NCBI RefSeq assembly: GCF_014652335.1
Contig: NZ_BMYP01000001.1
Span: forward strand, 123,709-187,708
DNA from: Vogesella fluminis
GTDB taxonomy: Bacteria; Pseudomonadota; Gammaproteobacteria; Burkholderiales; Chromobacteriaceae
Length of the DNA stretch: 64,000 nt
Direction of reading: 5' to 3'
Shown here: positions 46,875 through 57,587 of the stretch, in pieces
How positions within the stretch are numbered: the first letter of the stretch is position 1
Layout: every line of letters begins with the position of its first letter
Translations under genes and position numbers: made by a program
The notes under the pieces: model-generated
Told to the model about the DNA's origin: nothing
The model's input: only the letters and a program-made list of their open reading frames with translations
Database searches by the model: none

Positions 46875-47142
46875 AGGGTCTGTTGACGTTTCGTTTGTGG
46901 ATCGCGTTTGGGTCAAAACCAGTCTGGAACAAGGCGCAGCACGCGCCGTGCAGTTGTTCTGCACCAGCGGGCTGCAACGCCGGGCCAGGCCGGTTTTGGC
47001 CCAAACCCACAGGGCCGGGCGATTTTTCCGCCCCGGCGGCGTTGCCGAGCGCTCGCGTAGCCGACTACGCGTCGCGCTCGACGCCTTGCCGGGGCGAAAA
47101 ACCCGCTCCGGCGCGACCGCAAACGAAACGTCAACAGACCCT
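46875..47142. repeat. 268-bp element with 23-bp inverted ends
   Basis: The ends AGGGTCTGTTGACGTTTCGT... and complement are the arms of the solo hairpin at 27316-27366. Inside are two further long hairpins: GTTTGGGTCAAAACC with GGTTTTGGCCCAAAC, and a GATTTTTCCGCCCCGGC segment with its near complement, whose centre has CTCGCGTAG/CTACGCG arms. No coding frame looks real. Confidence 0.82.
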
Positions 47143-47269
47143 AGGTCAGAGGCCGCCGCCAGCCGCGCATGGGTGGTGCGGTGGGCGGCATCCGGCGTCG
47201 GTGGACGCTGCCGGTGCGGGTAGCGCGGCAACCGGACTGCCGTGGTGTTGCCACTGTACGGCGTGTCGT

Positions 47270-47281
47270 TGCGGCCAACCT
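47270..47281 (-). repeat. Near-complete copy of AAGGTTGGCCGCA
   Basis: TGCGGCCAACCT, 12 of 13 bases, 58 bases upstream of the mocR-like start. Confidence 0.55.
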
Positions 47282-47315
47282 GCCACAGCCGGCTACAACA
47301 GGCTGGCGCAGCGCG

Positions 47316-47337
47316 CCGCTGTTCTATATAACAGCGG
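47316..47337. promoter_or_regulatory. Inverted repeat CCGCTGTT-N6-AACAGCGG at the mocR start
   Basis: Perfect 8-6-8 dyad ending one base before the ATG, with CTATAT in the centre. A MocR dimer could bind it for autoregulation; it could also be a -10 region of a leaderless message since no clear ribosome binding site is present. Confidence 0.55.
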
Positions 47338-47338
47338 A

Positions 47339-48763
47339 ATGGACCCGACCATCCTCCCCGTTTACCGCCACATCGCCAATACCCTGACCGCCAGGCTGGA
47401 CAGCGGCGAATTCCCGCCCGGCAGCCGCCTGCCGGCGGTGCGCGCGCTGGCCGCCGAATTCGGCGTCAACACCCTCACCGCGCTGGCCGCCTACCGCTAT
47501 CTGGAACAGCAGCAGCGGGTGCTGGCGCGGCCGCGCGCCGGCTACTTTGCCGCGCTGCCGGCGGCGCCGTCATCGCCCGGAGCCGCCGCGCCGCTGCCCA
47601 GCGCCGCGGCACTGGTCGATGTCAGCAGCCGCATGTCCACCCTGCTGCAGCTGGGCGACGAGCGCATCCACACCCAGCTGCACATGGCCGAAGCCGCCGC
47701 CAGCCTGTATCCGGCCGCCGAGCTGGCGCGGCGCCTGCAACTGACGCTGACGCGGCAGCCAGAGCTGATCGGCGCCCATCTGCCGGCCGGCGAACAGCGC
47801 CGGCTGCTGGCGGCGCTGGTGCGCCTCGGCGCCGAGCGCGGCCTGGCGCTGGACGAGGGCGGCATCCTGCTGACGCATGGTATTACCGAGGGCATCAGCC
47901 TGGCGCTGCGCCACCTGACCCGCCCCGGCGACACCGTGGCGGTGGAAACGCCGGTCTACTTCGGCCTGTTGCAGACGCTGGAAGGGCTGGGGCTGAAGGC
48001 GCTGGAGATCCCGTGCACGCCGCAGGCCGGCCTGTCGCTGGAGGCGCTGGAATTCGCGCTGCACCACGGCCCGGCGGTGAAGTGCCTGGTGTGCGTGCCC
48101 AACTTCCAGAACCCGACCGGCGCGCTGATGCCGGACGACAGCAAGAAGCGGCTGCTGGCGCTGGCGCGCAAGCACGGCGTCACCATCATCGAGGACGACG
48201 TGTTCGGCGACCTGCACTACGGCAACCAGCGGCCGACGCCGCTGAAGGCGTGGGACCGCGACGGCGAGGTGATCTACTGCGCGTCGTTCACCAAGAGCTT
48301 CGCGCCGTCGTTCCGCCTCGGCTGGCTGGCCGCCGGCCGCCACCACGACGCGCTCTCAAGGCTGTGCGCCAGCAGCACGCTGGTGTCGTCGCCCTTGCTG
48401 CAGGTGGTGCTGGCCGACGTGCTCGACAGCGGCGACTACGCGCGCATCAGCCAGCGCCTGCGGTTGCAGCTGGCCGGCCAGATGACGGCCACCGCCGATG
48501 CGGTGTTGCGGTACTTTCCGCGCGGCACCCGCGTGCGGCGGCCGCAGGGCGGCGTGGTGCTGTGGGTGGAGTGTCCGGAGACGGTGGACAGCACGCGCCT
48601 GTTGCAGCGCGCGCTGGCGGAGGGCATCAGCTTTGCGCCCGGGGTGGCGTTCTCGGCAACCCCGCGTTTCGGCCACTGCCTGCGCATCAATTGCGGCCAA
48701 CCTTTCACCCCGGCGCTGGCGGCGGCGATCGCGCGGCTGGGGCAGCTGGCGCTGGCGGGCTGA
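47339..48763 (+). CDS. MocR-type regulator (GntR head, aminotransferase tail)
   Basis: A 474-residue fusion: GntR winged helix at residues 10-70 (GSRLPAVRALAAEFGVNTLTALAAYRYL) and a fold-type I aminotransferase-like domain with PLP lysine in SFTKSFAPSFRLGW and VPNFQNPTGALM. MocR proteins sense PLP or an amino compound and control nearby genes; the target here is unknown, with divergent benE a candidate. An exact repeat lies inside the gene at 48692-48704. Confidence 0.9.
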   Translation: MDPTILPVYRHIANTLTARLDSGEFPPGSRLPAVRALAAEFGVNTLTALAAYRYLEQQQRVLARPRAGYFAALPAAPSSPGAAAPLPSAAALVDVSSRMSTLLQLGDERIHTQLHMAEAAASLYPAAELARRLQLTLTRQPELIGAHLPAGEQRRLLAALVRLGAERGLALDEGGILLTHGITEGISLALRHLTRPGDTVAVETPVYFGLLQTLEGLGLKALEIPCTPQAGLSLEALEFALHHGPAVKCLVCVPNFQNPTGALMPDDSKKRLLALARKHGVTIIEDDVFGDLHYGNQRPTPLKAWDRDGEVIYCASFTKSFAPSFRLGWLAAGRHHDALSRLCASSTLVSSPLLQVVLADVLDSGDYARISQRLRLQLAGQMTATADAVLRYFPRGTRVRRPQGGVVLWVECPETVDSTRLLQRALAEGISFAPGVAFSATPRFGHCLRINCGQPFTPALAAAIARLGQLALAG

Positions 48764-48785
48764 GGCGGCGTAACGGTGGCGGCCA

Positions 48786-48797
48786 GGGTTGGCCGCA
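48786..48797 (+). repeat. Near copy of the dispersed repeat
   Basis: GGGTTGGCCGCA between the convergent mocR-like and dctD-like genes. Confidence 0.5.
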
Positions 48798-48801
48798 GGC
48801 C

Positions 48802-50114
<1,313 letters not shown>

Positions 50115-50118
<4 letters not shown>

Positions 50119-51965
50119 CGGGTGTCCGTCACGGTCAGGGGCAGGCGCACGCTGAAGCAGGCGCCGCCACCGGCAAGGTTGGCCGCGTCGATGTCGCCGC
50201 CGGCGTCGCGCACGATGCCGGCGACGATGGCAAGGCCGAGTCCGAGGCCGCTGCCATAGGACTTGGTGGAATAGAAAGGCTCGAACACCCGCGCCGGATT
50301 GTCCGGCGGCAGGCCGGGGCCGCCGTCGCTGATCTGCAACTGAACTTCGTCGGCGTACAGGCGCACCTGCAGCAGGATATCGCGCTGTGCGGCGTCGCCC
50401 AGTGCGTCGGCGGCGTTGCTGACCAGGTTGCCGATGATCTGCTCGGCGGCCAGCGCCTCCAGCGGCAGCGGGCACGGTTGCGGCATGTCCCAGCACAGCC
50501 GGGCGCGGGCGGCGGCCAACCGTGGCGCCAGCGCCGCGTCCAGCGTTGGCCGCAGGCTGGCCAGGTCGCAGTGGCCGCGCACCGGGCGGCGGGTGGCGAA
50601 CAGCTTCAGCTCGGCGGTCATCGCGCCCAGCTTGTCGGTTTGCCCGATGATGCGCTCCAGGTTGGCGTCGGCCTGCTGCGTGCGCCCCAGCGTCAGGAAC
50701 TGGCGGGTGTTGTCGGCAAAGCTGCGCAGTGCCGCCAGCGGCTGGTTCAGCTCGTGGGCGATGCCGGTGGCCATGCGCCCCAGCGCCGCCAGCTTGCTGC
50801 TCTGGATCAGCTCCGCCTGCGCCGTGCGCAGCGCGGTCTCCGCCTGGCGCTTGTCGTTGATCTCGGCCTGCAGCCGCAGGTTGGCGCTGGCCAGCTCGGC
50901 GGTACGTTCCGCCACGGTGCGCTCCAGTGTCAGCTGTGCGGCCAACCTTTCGCGCAGCCGTTTCAGTCGCAGCCGCGCGTACAGCGCCGCCAGCGTCAGC
51001 GCCAGCAGCGCGAGACCGGTGACGGCGGCGCTGAGCCAGGCGCGGCTGCGCGCCTCGGCGAGGTCGCCCATCAGCCGCATCTGCCAGTTCAGGCGCCCGA
51101 TCGCGCGCGATACCACCAGGTAGTCGTGCTCGCCGATGGCGACCTGCTCGCGGCTGCGCCAGGCAAAGGGCAGCGGCAGCAGCGGCGAGGTGTAGTACTG
51201 GCGGGTAGCTTCCAGCCGCGTGCGGGTGGCCTGGGACAAGGGACCGAGGGTGGCGAATTTCCAGGTGCGGCGCGCGGCCAGGGTCACCACGCCATGTTGA
51301 TCGGTAACCAGCATTTTTTCGCCACTGTCGGTCCACGCCGCTTCCAGCGGCACCAGATCGATCTTGGTGACGACCACGCCGGCAACGCGGCCGCCCAGCC
51401 GCACCGGCCGCGCGATGAACATGCCGGGCAGGCGGGTGGTGGCGCCAACGCCATAGAAACGGCCGGTGTTGCCGGCCAGTGCGGCACGAAAGTAGGGACG
51501 GAAAGCATAATTATTGCCGATCAGGCTGTCACTGCTCAGCCAGTTGCTGGACGCCAGCGTGGTACCGCGCGCGTCCAGCAGGAATATCTGCGCACTGCCG
51601 GCCTCGGCGTTGACCGTCGCCAGGTAGCGGTTCAGCTCGTCGCGTAGCTGCGGGTTGGCCGCATCGGCCAGCATGCGTGCCAGCTTGGGTTCCAGCGCCA
51701 CCACAAAGGGCAGTGCCTCGAAGCGCTCCAGCTCGGCGTTGAGCGTGGCGCTGTACAGCGCCAGCCGCTGCGACAGCGCCTCGCGTTGCGCGGCGATGCT
51801 GTTCTGCCAGCTGAGATAGCCGGCCAGCGCGCCGATCATGACGATGGCAGCCGCGGCCGCCAGCAGCCGCATCAGCGGGCGCGGCACGGGCAGCGGCGGC
51901 AGCGGGGCCGCGCTCATCGGCGGCCGGCGCCGGGCGGGCGCGGTGGCGGGGTCATCGGGCGGCAT
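50115..51965 (-). CDS. dctB: DctB-like sensor histidine kinase
   Basis: A 616-residue inner-membrane kinase. Two membrane spans (near residues 33-50 and 305-325) bracket a periplasmic double-PAS/Cache sensor (SSNWLSSDSLIGNNYAFRPYF; GRFYGVGATTRLPGMFIARPV). Phospho-acceptor in MATGIAHELNQPLAALRSF; ATPase N and G boxes NLVSNAADAL, DGGPGLP, GSGLGLGLAI. The motif set matches C4-dicarboxylate sensors, so the TAXI cargo may be an organic acid. Two dispersed repeats lie inside (50175-50186, 50937-50949). Confidence 0.92.
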
Positions 51966-52335
51966 CCTCCTCGCGACAGGCGCGGATCTCGGTGGGGGTG
52001 GCGGCGGCCGGCAGCCAGTCGGCCAGTGGCCGGCACGGCTGGCCGGGCAGGCACAGCCGGTAGTCGGGGCTGTAGGCGCTGCGCACCAGGCTCAGCTGTG
52101 CCACCTGCAGCCGGGGATGATAGCGCCAGCGCCCGCCTTCGTGTACCGCGCCGTCCGGGATTTCCATGCCGGCACCGCTGCCCTTGACCCAGGCGGTGGC
52201 GAGGGTCAGCGTGTCGCTGCCGACCTGCCAGTCCTCCTGCCAGTCTATCTTCTCGATGCTGTGCAGCCAGACCAGCGAAAAAGCCGATACCGCCAGCTTG
52301 ATGCTGGCGCCACCGGCGCTCAGGCACAGTGCCAC
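51952..52335 (-). CDS. DUF1850 protein of a TAXI TRAP system
   Basis: A 127-residue protein with a hydrophobic start and segments typical of DUF1850 (FSLVWLHSIEKIDWQEDW, GRWRYHPRL). DUF1850 genes usually sit beside fused TRAP permeases, as here; function unknown, perhaps a periplasmic accessory. GTG start one base after the permease stop; its end overlaps dctB by 14 bases. Confidence 0.8.
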   Translation of the reverse strand: MALCLSAGGASIKLAVSAFSLVWLHSIEKIDWQEDWQVGSDTLTLATAWVKGSGAGMEIPDGAVHEGGRWRYHPRLQVAQLSLVRSAYSPDYRLCLPGQPCRPLADWLPAAATPTEIRACREEDAAR

Positions 52336-52336
52336 C

Positions 52337-54364
52337 TCAGGCGCCCTGCAGCACGGCGTGCTGGCGGTGGCGGTAGCGGTGCCACAGCGCGAACACCGCC
52401 GCCAGCGCGAAGCCGGCCTCGTCGGTCACCGGCAGCGCCAGCACCAGCGCGCAGGCGGCGGCAAAGGCCAGCGCGCGCTCGGCCAGCGTCAGCGGTTGCA
52501 GCCAGTAGTCGATGGTGACCACACCCCACAGGCTCACCGCCAGCAGCGCCTTGAAGAAGGCGTAGCCGGCAGCCAGCCAGTCCGCCTCACCGCCGAACTG
52601 CAGCATCAGCGCCGGCGAGTACACCGCCATATAGGGCACGATGAAGCCGGCGATGGCGATCTGCACCGCGCGGATGCCGATCTTGAGTCCGGATTCACGC
52701 GCGATCGGCGCCGCGGCGAAGGCCGCCAGCGCCACCGGCGGGGTGAGGTCGGCCATGATGCCGAAGTAGAACACGAACATGTGCGACACGATCAGCGGCA
52801 CGCCCAACTCCAGCAGCGCCGGCGCGGCGATGGCGCTGGTGATGATGTAGTTGGGAATGGTGGGGATACCCATGCCCAGCACCAGGCAGGTGAGCATGGT
52901 CAGCACCAGCGACAGGAACAGGCTGTGGCTGCCCAGCTGCACCACGTAACCGGCGAAGGTGGTGGCGATGCCGGTGAGGGTGATGCTGCCGATGATGATG
53001 CCGACCAGCGCGCAGGCGATGCCGACCGGCAGCGCGTGCATGGCGCCGTCGACCAGCGCCGCGTGGGCGGTGTGCAGCACCGTACGGTCGCTGCGGCGCA
53101 GCCACAGCAGCACCGCCAGCACGGCGATCAGCGCCATCGGCACCACGATGCCGGCCTTGACGAAGCCGGCGGCGAGCAGGCCGAGTCCGAGCCAGAACAG
53201 CACGCGCAGCGGCGTGCCCTTGATACGCAGCGCCAGCGCCGAGCCGAAGATCAGCAGCACGGTCAGTACCAGCCCCATCATGCCGGAGAACAGTGGCGTG
53301 AAGCCGGAGAACAGCAGGTAGACCAGCCCGGCCAGCGGCAGCAGCAGGTACCACTGCTCCTTCACCGCGCGCCACGGGTCGGGGCACTCGGCCTTGGGCA
53401 GGCCCTTCAGCCCGGCGCGGCCGGCCTCCAGGTGCACCATCAGGAAGGTGGTGAAGAAGTAGAGGATGGCCGGCACCAGTGCCGCCTTGCAGATTTCCAG
53501 ATACGGCACGTTGATGGTTTCGGCCATGATGAAGGCCACCGCGCCCATCACCGGCGGCATGATCTGGCCGCCCATCGAGCTGGTAGCCTCCACCGCGCCG
53601 GCAAAGTCGGCCTTGTAGCCGAACTTCTTCATCAGCGGGATGGTGAACTGGCCGGTGGTGACCACGTTGGCGACGCCGGAGCCGTTGATGGTGCCCATCA
53701 GGCCGGAGGAGATCACCGCCACCTTGGCCGGGCCGCCCCTGGTGTGGCCGACGGTGCCCAGCGCGAAGTCGTTGAACAGGCGGATCATGCCGGCCTGCTC
53801 CAGGAAGGCGCCGAACAGGATGAACAGGAAGATGTAGCCGGAGGAGACATAGGTCGGCGTGCCGTAGATGCCCTCGGTGCCGATCGCCATCTGGCCGATC
53901 ACCTGGTCGAGGCCGTAGCCGCGGTGCGCCAGATCGCCGGGCAGGTACTCGCCGAACAGCGCGTAGCCGAGGAAGGCGAGGCAGATCAGCGGCAGCGCGG
54001 CGCCCATCACCCGCCGCGCGCCCTCGAACACCAGTACGATGCTGGCGATGCCGATCGCCATGTCGGCACCGGTCATCTCGCCGGCGCGCAGGATCAGCTC
54101 GGCCTCGAACAGCCAGTGGTAGAACGCCAGCGCGAAGCTGCCCAGCGCCAGCAGCAGGCTGACGGCACCGGTCTTGCCGCCGCGTTCGCCGCGCACGTTG
54201 TAGAGCTGGAAGACCAGCAACAGCAGGAAGCCGACGTGCAGCGCGCGGACCACGCTGCTGGAGAGCGGGCTGAACGCCGCGGTGATGATCTGGAAGCTGG
54301 AAAAGGCCAGCGCGGCCCACATCACGCTGCGCGGCAGGCTGGCCGCGCTCGATGTTTCTGACAT
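52337..54364 (-). CDS. TRAP transporter, fused 4TM/12TM permease (TAXI type)
   Basis: A 675-residue integral membrane protein fusing the small and large TRAP permease subunits. GTINGSGVANVVTTGQFTIP, SSMGGQIMPPVMGAVAFIMAE, LGMGIPTIPNYIITSAIAAPAL and FGIMADLTPPVALAAFAAAPIA are family signatures. It works with the binding protein upstream to import a solute on an ion gradient. Start ATG at 54364. Confidence 0.93.
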   Translation of the reverse strand: MSETSSAASLPRSVMWAALAFSSFQIITAAFSPLSSSVVRALHVGFLLLLVFQLYNVRGERGGKTGAVSLLLALGSFALAFYHWLFEAELILRAGEMTGADMAIGIASIVLVFEGARRVMGAALPLICLAFLGYALFGEYLPGDLAHRGYGLDQVIGQMAIGTEGIYGTPTYVSSGYIFLFILFGAFLEQAGMIRLFNDFALGTVGHTRGGPAKVAVISSGLMGTINGSGVANVVTTGQFTIPLMKKFGYKADFAGAVEATSSMGGQIMPPVMGAVAFIMAETINVPYLEICKAALVPAILYFFTTFLMVHLEAGRAGLKGLPKAECPDPWRAVKEQWYLLLPLAGLVYLLFSGFTPLFSGMMGLVLTVLLIFGSALALRIKGTPLRVLFWLGLGLLAAGFVKAGIVVPMALIAVLAVLLWLRRSDRTVLHTAHAALVDGAMHALPVGIACALVGIIIGSITLTGIATTFAGYVVQLGSHSLFLSLVLTMLTCLVLGMGIPTIPNYIITSAIAAPALLELGVPLIVSHMFVFYFGIMADLTPPVALAAFAAAPIARESGLKIGIRAVQIAIAGFIVPYMAVYSPALMLQFGGEADWLAAGYAFFKALLAVSLWGVVTIDYWLQPLTLAERALAFAAACALVLALPVTDEAGFALAAVFALWHRYRHRQHAVLQGA

Positions 54365-54465
54365 GACAATACTCCTGCAAAACGCTGGAAATGGCGGCCA
54401 CAAGGCGCGGGCACGGCAGGGCAGGCAACCCCCGTTGCATTACCCCCGCCCTGCCGCACCCGCCT

Positions 54466-54478
54466 TGCGGCCAACCTT
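54466..54478 (-). repeat. Copy of AAGGTTGGCCGCA after the TAXI binding protein gene
   Basis: Perfect 13-mer 6 bases past the stop codon, between the binding protein and permease genes. Confidence 0.78.
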
Positions 54479-54483
54479 GGGAC

Positions 54484-55437
54484 TTACTTCAGCAAGCCCG
54501 CCTCGCGGTAGTACTTCTCGGCACCCGGATGCAGCGGCATCGGCAGGCCCTTCAGCGCATTGGCCGGATTGAAGGCCTTGATTGCGGCATGGGCGTTGGC
54601 CAGCACCGGCAGGTTGGCGAACAGCTGTTTGGTCATCATGTACACCACCTCGCCAGGCACCTTGTCATGGGTGACCAGCAGGTTGTTGATCGCCACCGTC
54701 GGCAGCGCGGCCGGCTGGTCGTCATAGGTCTTGGCAGGGATGTGCACCGCCTGGTAGGCCGGGTCGCCGATTCTGGCCACGATATCGGCCGGCACCGCGA
54801 CGAAGTTCACCTTCAGCGCGTTGGACAGGTCGCGGATCGAGGCCACGCCGAGGCCGGCCGACTGCAAAGTGGCATCCAGCTGGCGGTTCTTCATCAGTTC
54901 CACCGACTCGCCGAAGGGCAGGAATTCCACCTTGGCGAAATCCTTGTAGCTGAGGCCGGCGGCCTTGAGGATGGTACGTGCGTTCAGCTCGGTGCCGGAC
55001 TTGGGCGCGCCGACGGAGATGCGCTTGCCCTTGAGGTCGGCCAGCGTTTTGATGCCGGATTCGCTGCTGGCCACGATCTGGATGTAGTTGGGGTAGATCG
55101 AGGCCACCGCGCGCAGCTTTTTCAGCGGCTGCGGGAAGCCGGCCTCGGCGTCGCCCTTCCACGCGTCGGCGGCGGCATCGGCGAGGGTGAAGGCGATCTC
55201 GCCGCGACCGGTCTGCAGCAGGTTGAGGTTCTCGGCCGAGGCCTTGGTCGACTGCACCGAGACCTTGGCGTCCGGCAGCGCCTTGCCGTACAGCTGCGAC
55301 ATGGCGACGCCGACCGGGTAGTACACGCCGCTGGTGCCGCCGGTCAGCACGTTGATGAATTCCTTGGCCTGCGCCAGCGGGGTCAGGGTCAGCAGCAGCG
55401 AGCCGGCGGCGATGGCCAGTTTGCGGGATGGTTTCAT
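54484..55437 (-). CDS. TAXI-family TRAP binding protein
   Basis: A 317-residue periplasmic protein with a signal peptide ending LAQA and the TAXI opening FINVLTGGTSGVYYPVGVAMSQL. KTLADLKGKRISVGAPKSGTELNA is also typical. Substrate is unknown; close relatives have been tied to glutamate or organic acids. First gene of the TRAP-DUF1850-dctBD unit, behind a sigma-54 promoter. Confidence 0.93.
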   Translation of the reverse strand: MKPSRKLAIAAGSLLLTLTPLAQAKEFINVLTGGTSGVYYPVGVAMSQLYGKALPDAKVSVQSTKASAENLNLLQTGRGEIAFTLADAAADAWKGDAEAGFPQPLKKLRAVASIYPNYIQIVASSESGIKTLADLKGKRISVGAPKSGTELNARTILKAAGLSYKDFAKVEFLPFGESVELMKNRQLDATLQSAGLGVASIRDLSNALKVNFVAVPADIVARIGDPAYQAVHIPAKTYDDQPAALPTVAINNLLVTHDKVPGEVVYMMTKQLFANLPVLANAHAAIKAFNPANALKGLPMPLHPGAEKYYREAGLLK

Positions 55438-55484
55438 GTCTCTCTCCGTTTTCGGGTTGTGTTGTGCGAAAGCGCGACAGACTA

Positions 55485-55500
55485 TGCACGCCGCGTGCCA
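55485..55500 (-). promoter_or_regulatory. Sigma-54 promoter of the TAXI TRAP operon
   Basis: On the minus strand TGGCACGCGGCGTGCA matches the -24/-12 consensus (TGGCAC-N5-TTGCA) at all but one core base, with the required 10 bases between GG and GC. It lies about 50 bases upstream of the binding-protein start; the dctD-like activator is in the same cluster. Confidence 0.8.
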
Positions 55501-55616
55501 GCGGCCGTCAGCAACGATATTTTCGTGCAATGCGTTGATTTGCAAGGCAAAACAATCGTGGCGCAGTTTTGCCGCAGGCGGCGCATTCTGGGGTTCCGCA
55601 TTTTCGCCTGTCATGA

Positions 55617-55632
55617 GTGCGGAAATCCGCAC
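55617..55632. promoter_or_regulatory. 7-2-7 dyad GTGCGGAAATCCGCAC, likely activator site
   Basis: Perfect dyad 117 bases upstream of the sigma-54 promoter, a normal distance for an enhancer bound by an NtrC-class activator. A diverged half-site TTCCGCA lies at about 55594. It is also close to the divergent oxidoreductase gene. Confidence 0.62.
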
Positions 55633-55702
55633 ACCGGCTGCAGCCCGGCTTTACCCCCGCCCGGCATCGGGGTAAAACAGCGCCACAACAACGGAGACAG
55701 CG

Positions 55703-56803
55703 ATGGAAAAAGTCGATTGCGTAGTGATAGGCGCCGGGGTGGTGGGGCTGGCGGTGGCGCGCGCGCTGGCGCAGGAAGGCCGCGAGGTGATCGTGCTGGA
55801 GGCGGAATCCGCCTTCGGCCAGCACACCTCCAGCCGCAACAGCGAGGTGATCCACGCCGGCATGTACTACCCGGCCGGCAGCCTGAAGGCGCTGCATTGC
55901 CTGCGCGGCAAGCAGCTGCTGTACCGGTACTGCCGCGAGCGCGACATCGGCCATCGCCAGACCGGCAAGCTGATCGTGGCGGTGGACGAAAGCGAGATGC
56001 CGCGGCTGGTGGCGCTGCAGGAAAAGGCGCTGGTCAACGGCGTGACCGATCTGACCTGGATGGATCGCCGCGTGCTGGCCGAGGTCGAACCGGCGCTGCA
56101 GGCACATGCGGCGCTGTATTCGCCCAGTACCGGCATTGTCGACAGCCATGCGCTGATGCTGTCGCTGCTGGCCGACGCCGAGGCCGCCGGCGCGGTGCTG
56201 GCGGTGCAGTCGCGCGTCAGCGGCGGGCAGGAGACCAAGGACGGCATGCTGCTGTTCGTCGACGGCATGGAGCTGCTGGCCGGCACCGTGGTCAATGCCG
56301 CCGGCCTCACCGCGCACGTGCTGGCGGCGAAGATGCGCGGTGTTCCACATGAAACCATCCCGCGCGTGCGCTACGCGCGCGGCGTGTACTTCACGCTGTG
56401 CGGGCGGCATCCGTTCTCGCACCTGATCTACCCGCTGCCGGAGCCGGGCGGCCTCGGCACCCACCTGACGCTGGATCTGGCCGGCCAGGCGCGCTTCGGC
56501 CCGGATGTGGAGTGGATCAACCACATCGACTACCGCGTCGATCCCGAGCGCGTCGACGGCTTCTACCACAGCATCCACCGCTGGTGGCCGCAGCTGCCGC
56601 AGGGCGCGCTGTCGCCCAGCTACAGCGGCATCCGCCCCAAGGTGCTCAACGAGGATAAACCGGAGGGCGACTTCCTGATCCAGGGCCAGGAGGGCCACGG
56701 CATCTGCGGCCTGATCAACCTGTTCGGCATCGAATCGCCCGGCCTCACCGCCTGCCTGTCGCTGGCCGACGAGGTGCTGCGCCGCTGCCGCCAGTACTGG
56801 TGA
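55703..56803 (+). CDS. FAD-dependent oxidoreductase, L-2-hydroxyglutarate dehydrogenase-like
   Basis: A 366-residue DAO-family flavoprotein: FAD-binding VVIGAGVVGLAVARALA, then SSRNSEVIHAGMYYP and GHRQTGKLIVA, as in LhgO-like enzymes that oxidise L-2-hydroxyglutarate. GLINLFGIESPGLTACLSLA ends the FAD site. It is divergent from the TAXI operon and may use what that imports; this is inference. Confidence 0.86.
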   Translation: MEKVDCVVIGAGVVGLAVARALAQEGREVIVLEAESAFGQHTSSRNSEVIHAGMYYPAGSLKALHCLRGKQLLYRYCRERDIGHRQTGKLIVAVDESEMPRLVALQEKALVNGVTDLTWMDRRVLAEVEPALQAHAALYSPSTGIVDSHALMLSLLADAEAAGAVLAVQSRVSGGQETKDGMLLFVDGMELLAGTVVNAAGLTAHVLAAKMRGVPHETIPRVRYARGVYFTLCGRHPFSHLIYPLPEPGGLGTHLTLDLAGQARFGPDVEWINHIDYRVDPERVDGFYHSIHRWWPQLPQGALSPSYSGIRPKVLNEDKPEGDFLIQGQEGHGICGLINLFGIESPGLTACLSLADEVLRRCRQYW

Positions 56804-56816
56804 GCGGCAAACAGGC

Positions 56817-57587
56817 TCATGGCTGCACCGCGCTGCCGTAGCGGGTGAAGATCGCCTGGTACTGCGGGCTGGCCCTCAGCGCGCGGATGCGGGCGTCCAC
56901 CCGCGCGCGCAGGCCGCTGTCGCGGAACAGTATCCCGGCTTCCTTGGGTGGCAGCAGCGGGTAGATGCGCAGCGGCGGAACATGATCCTGTGCCGCCGGG
57001 TACAGCTGCCGGCGCTGCCATTCGAAGATCAGCCGGTCACAGAGGATGACGTCGACGCGGCCGGCCAGCAGGTTGCCCAGCTGGTGACCCTGGTTGCCGA
57101 TTTCCAGATAGTTGCCGTCGGCCAGTGCCAGCAGGCGGTCATAGCCGGCCGGCAGCGAACTGCCGGCACCATCCCAGGCCATCACCCGCCAGCGCACCAG
57201 ATCGCGCAGGTGGTCGATTTCCAGCTGGCGGCGGCCGAGCGCGACCGCGATGTTGTCGAAGCTGTGCAGGGGCTGGCTGATGCTGCCATTGAGCTGTTCG
57301 TCTTGTTGCTGTTGTTGGCCGATGTCGTACAGCGCATCCAGCTGGCCGCGACGGTAAGCCTGCAGCCGCCGCGCGTAGGGCTGCTGTACGGTGTGCAGCT
57401 GCAGACCCTCGGCCTGCAGTGCGCTGCGCAGCAGCTCGATGGCGATGCCGGTGCGGCCGCCGGCCTGTACCCACGGTGGAATAGCCTCCGGGAAGCCGAC
57501 GTGCAGGGTACGCGCGACGCAGGCACCGCTGCCGCCCAGCAACAGGCCGAGCGCCAGGGCGGCGGCTTTAAGCAAAGACCAGCGCAC
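56817..57587 (-). CDS. Family 3 periplasmic solute-binding protein
   Basis: A 256-residue protein with a signal sequence (RWSLLKAAALALGLLLGGSG) and the SBP_bac_3 fold (LHVGFPEAIPPWVQAGGRTGIAIELL; EAGILFRDSGLRARVDARIRAL). No permease or ATPase is adjacent. The GTG at 57587 with GGAGG upstream is preferred over a GTG at 57629. Ligand unknown. Confidence 0.8.
   Translation of the reverse strand: MRWSLLKAAALALGLLLGGSGACVARTLHVGFPEAIPPWVQAGGRTGIAIELLRSALQAEGLQLHTVQQPYARRLQAYRRGQLDALYDIGQQQQQDEQLNGSISQPLHSFDNIAVALGRRQLEIDHLRDLVRWRVMAWDGAGSSLPAGYDRLLALADGNYLEIGNQGHQLGNLLAGRVDVILCDRLIFEWQRRQLYPAAQDHVPPLRIYPLLPPKEAGILFRDSGLRARVDARIRALRASPQYQAIFTRYGSAVQP

Larger units (their letters stand above)
46865..47338. 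other. Intergenic region between benE and mocR-like gene
   Basis: 474 bases, more than half of it the 268-bp element. The remainder holds a 12-base repeat copy (47270-47281) and the MocR operator candidate. Confidence 0.65.

Noticed and set aside
46878..47338. N-terminal extension of the mocR-like gene through the 268-bp element
   Set aside because: The added residues come from repeat DNA and the GntR domain begins at the ATG at 47339.
52166..54361. 731-residue frame opposite the TRAP permease
   Set aside because: Gln/His/Arg-rich translation of a reverse membrane-protein gene, not a real protein.
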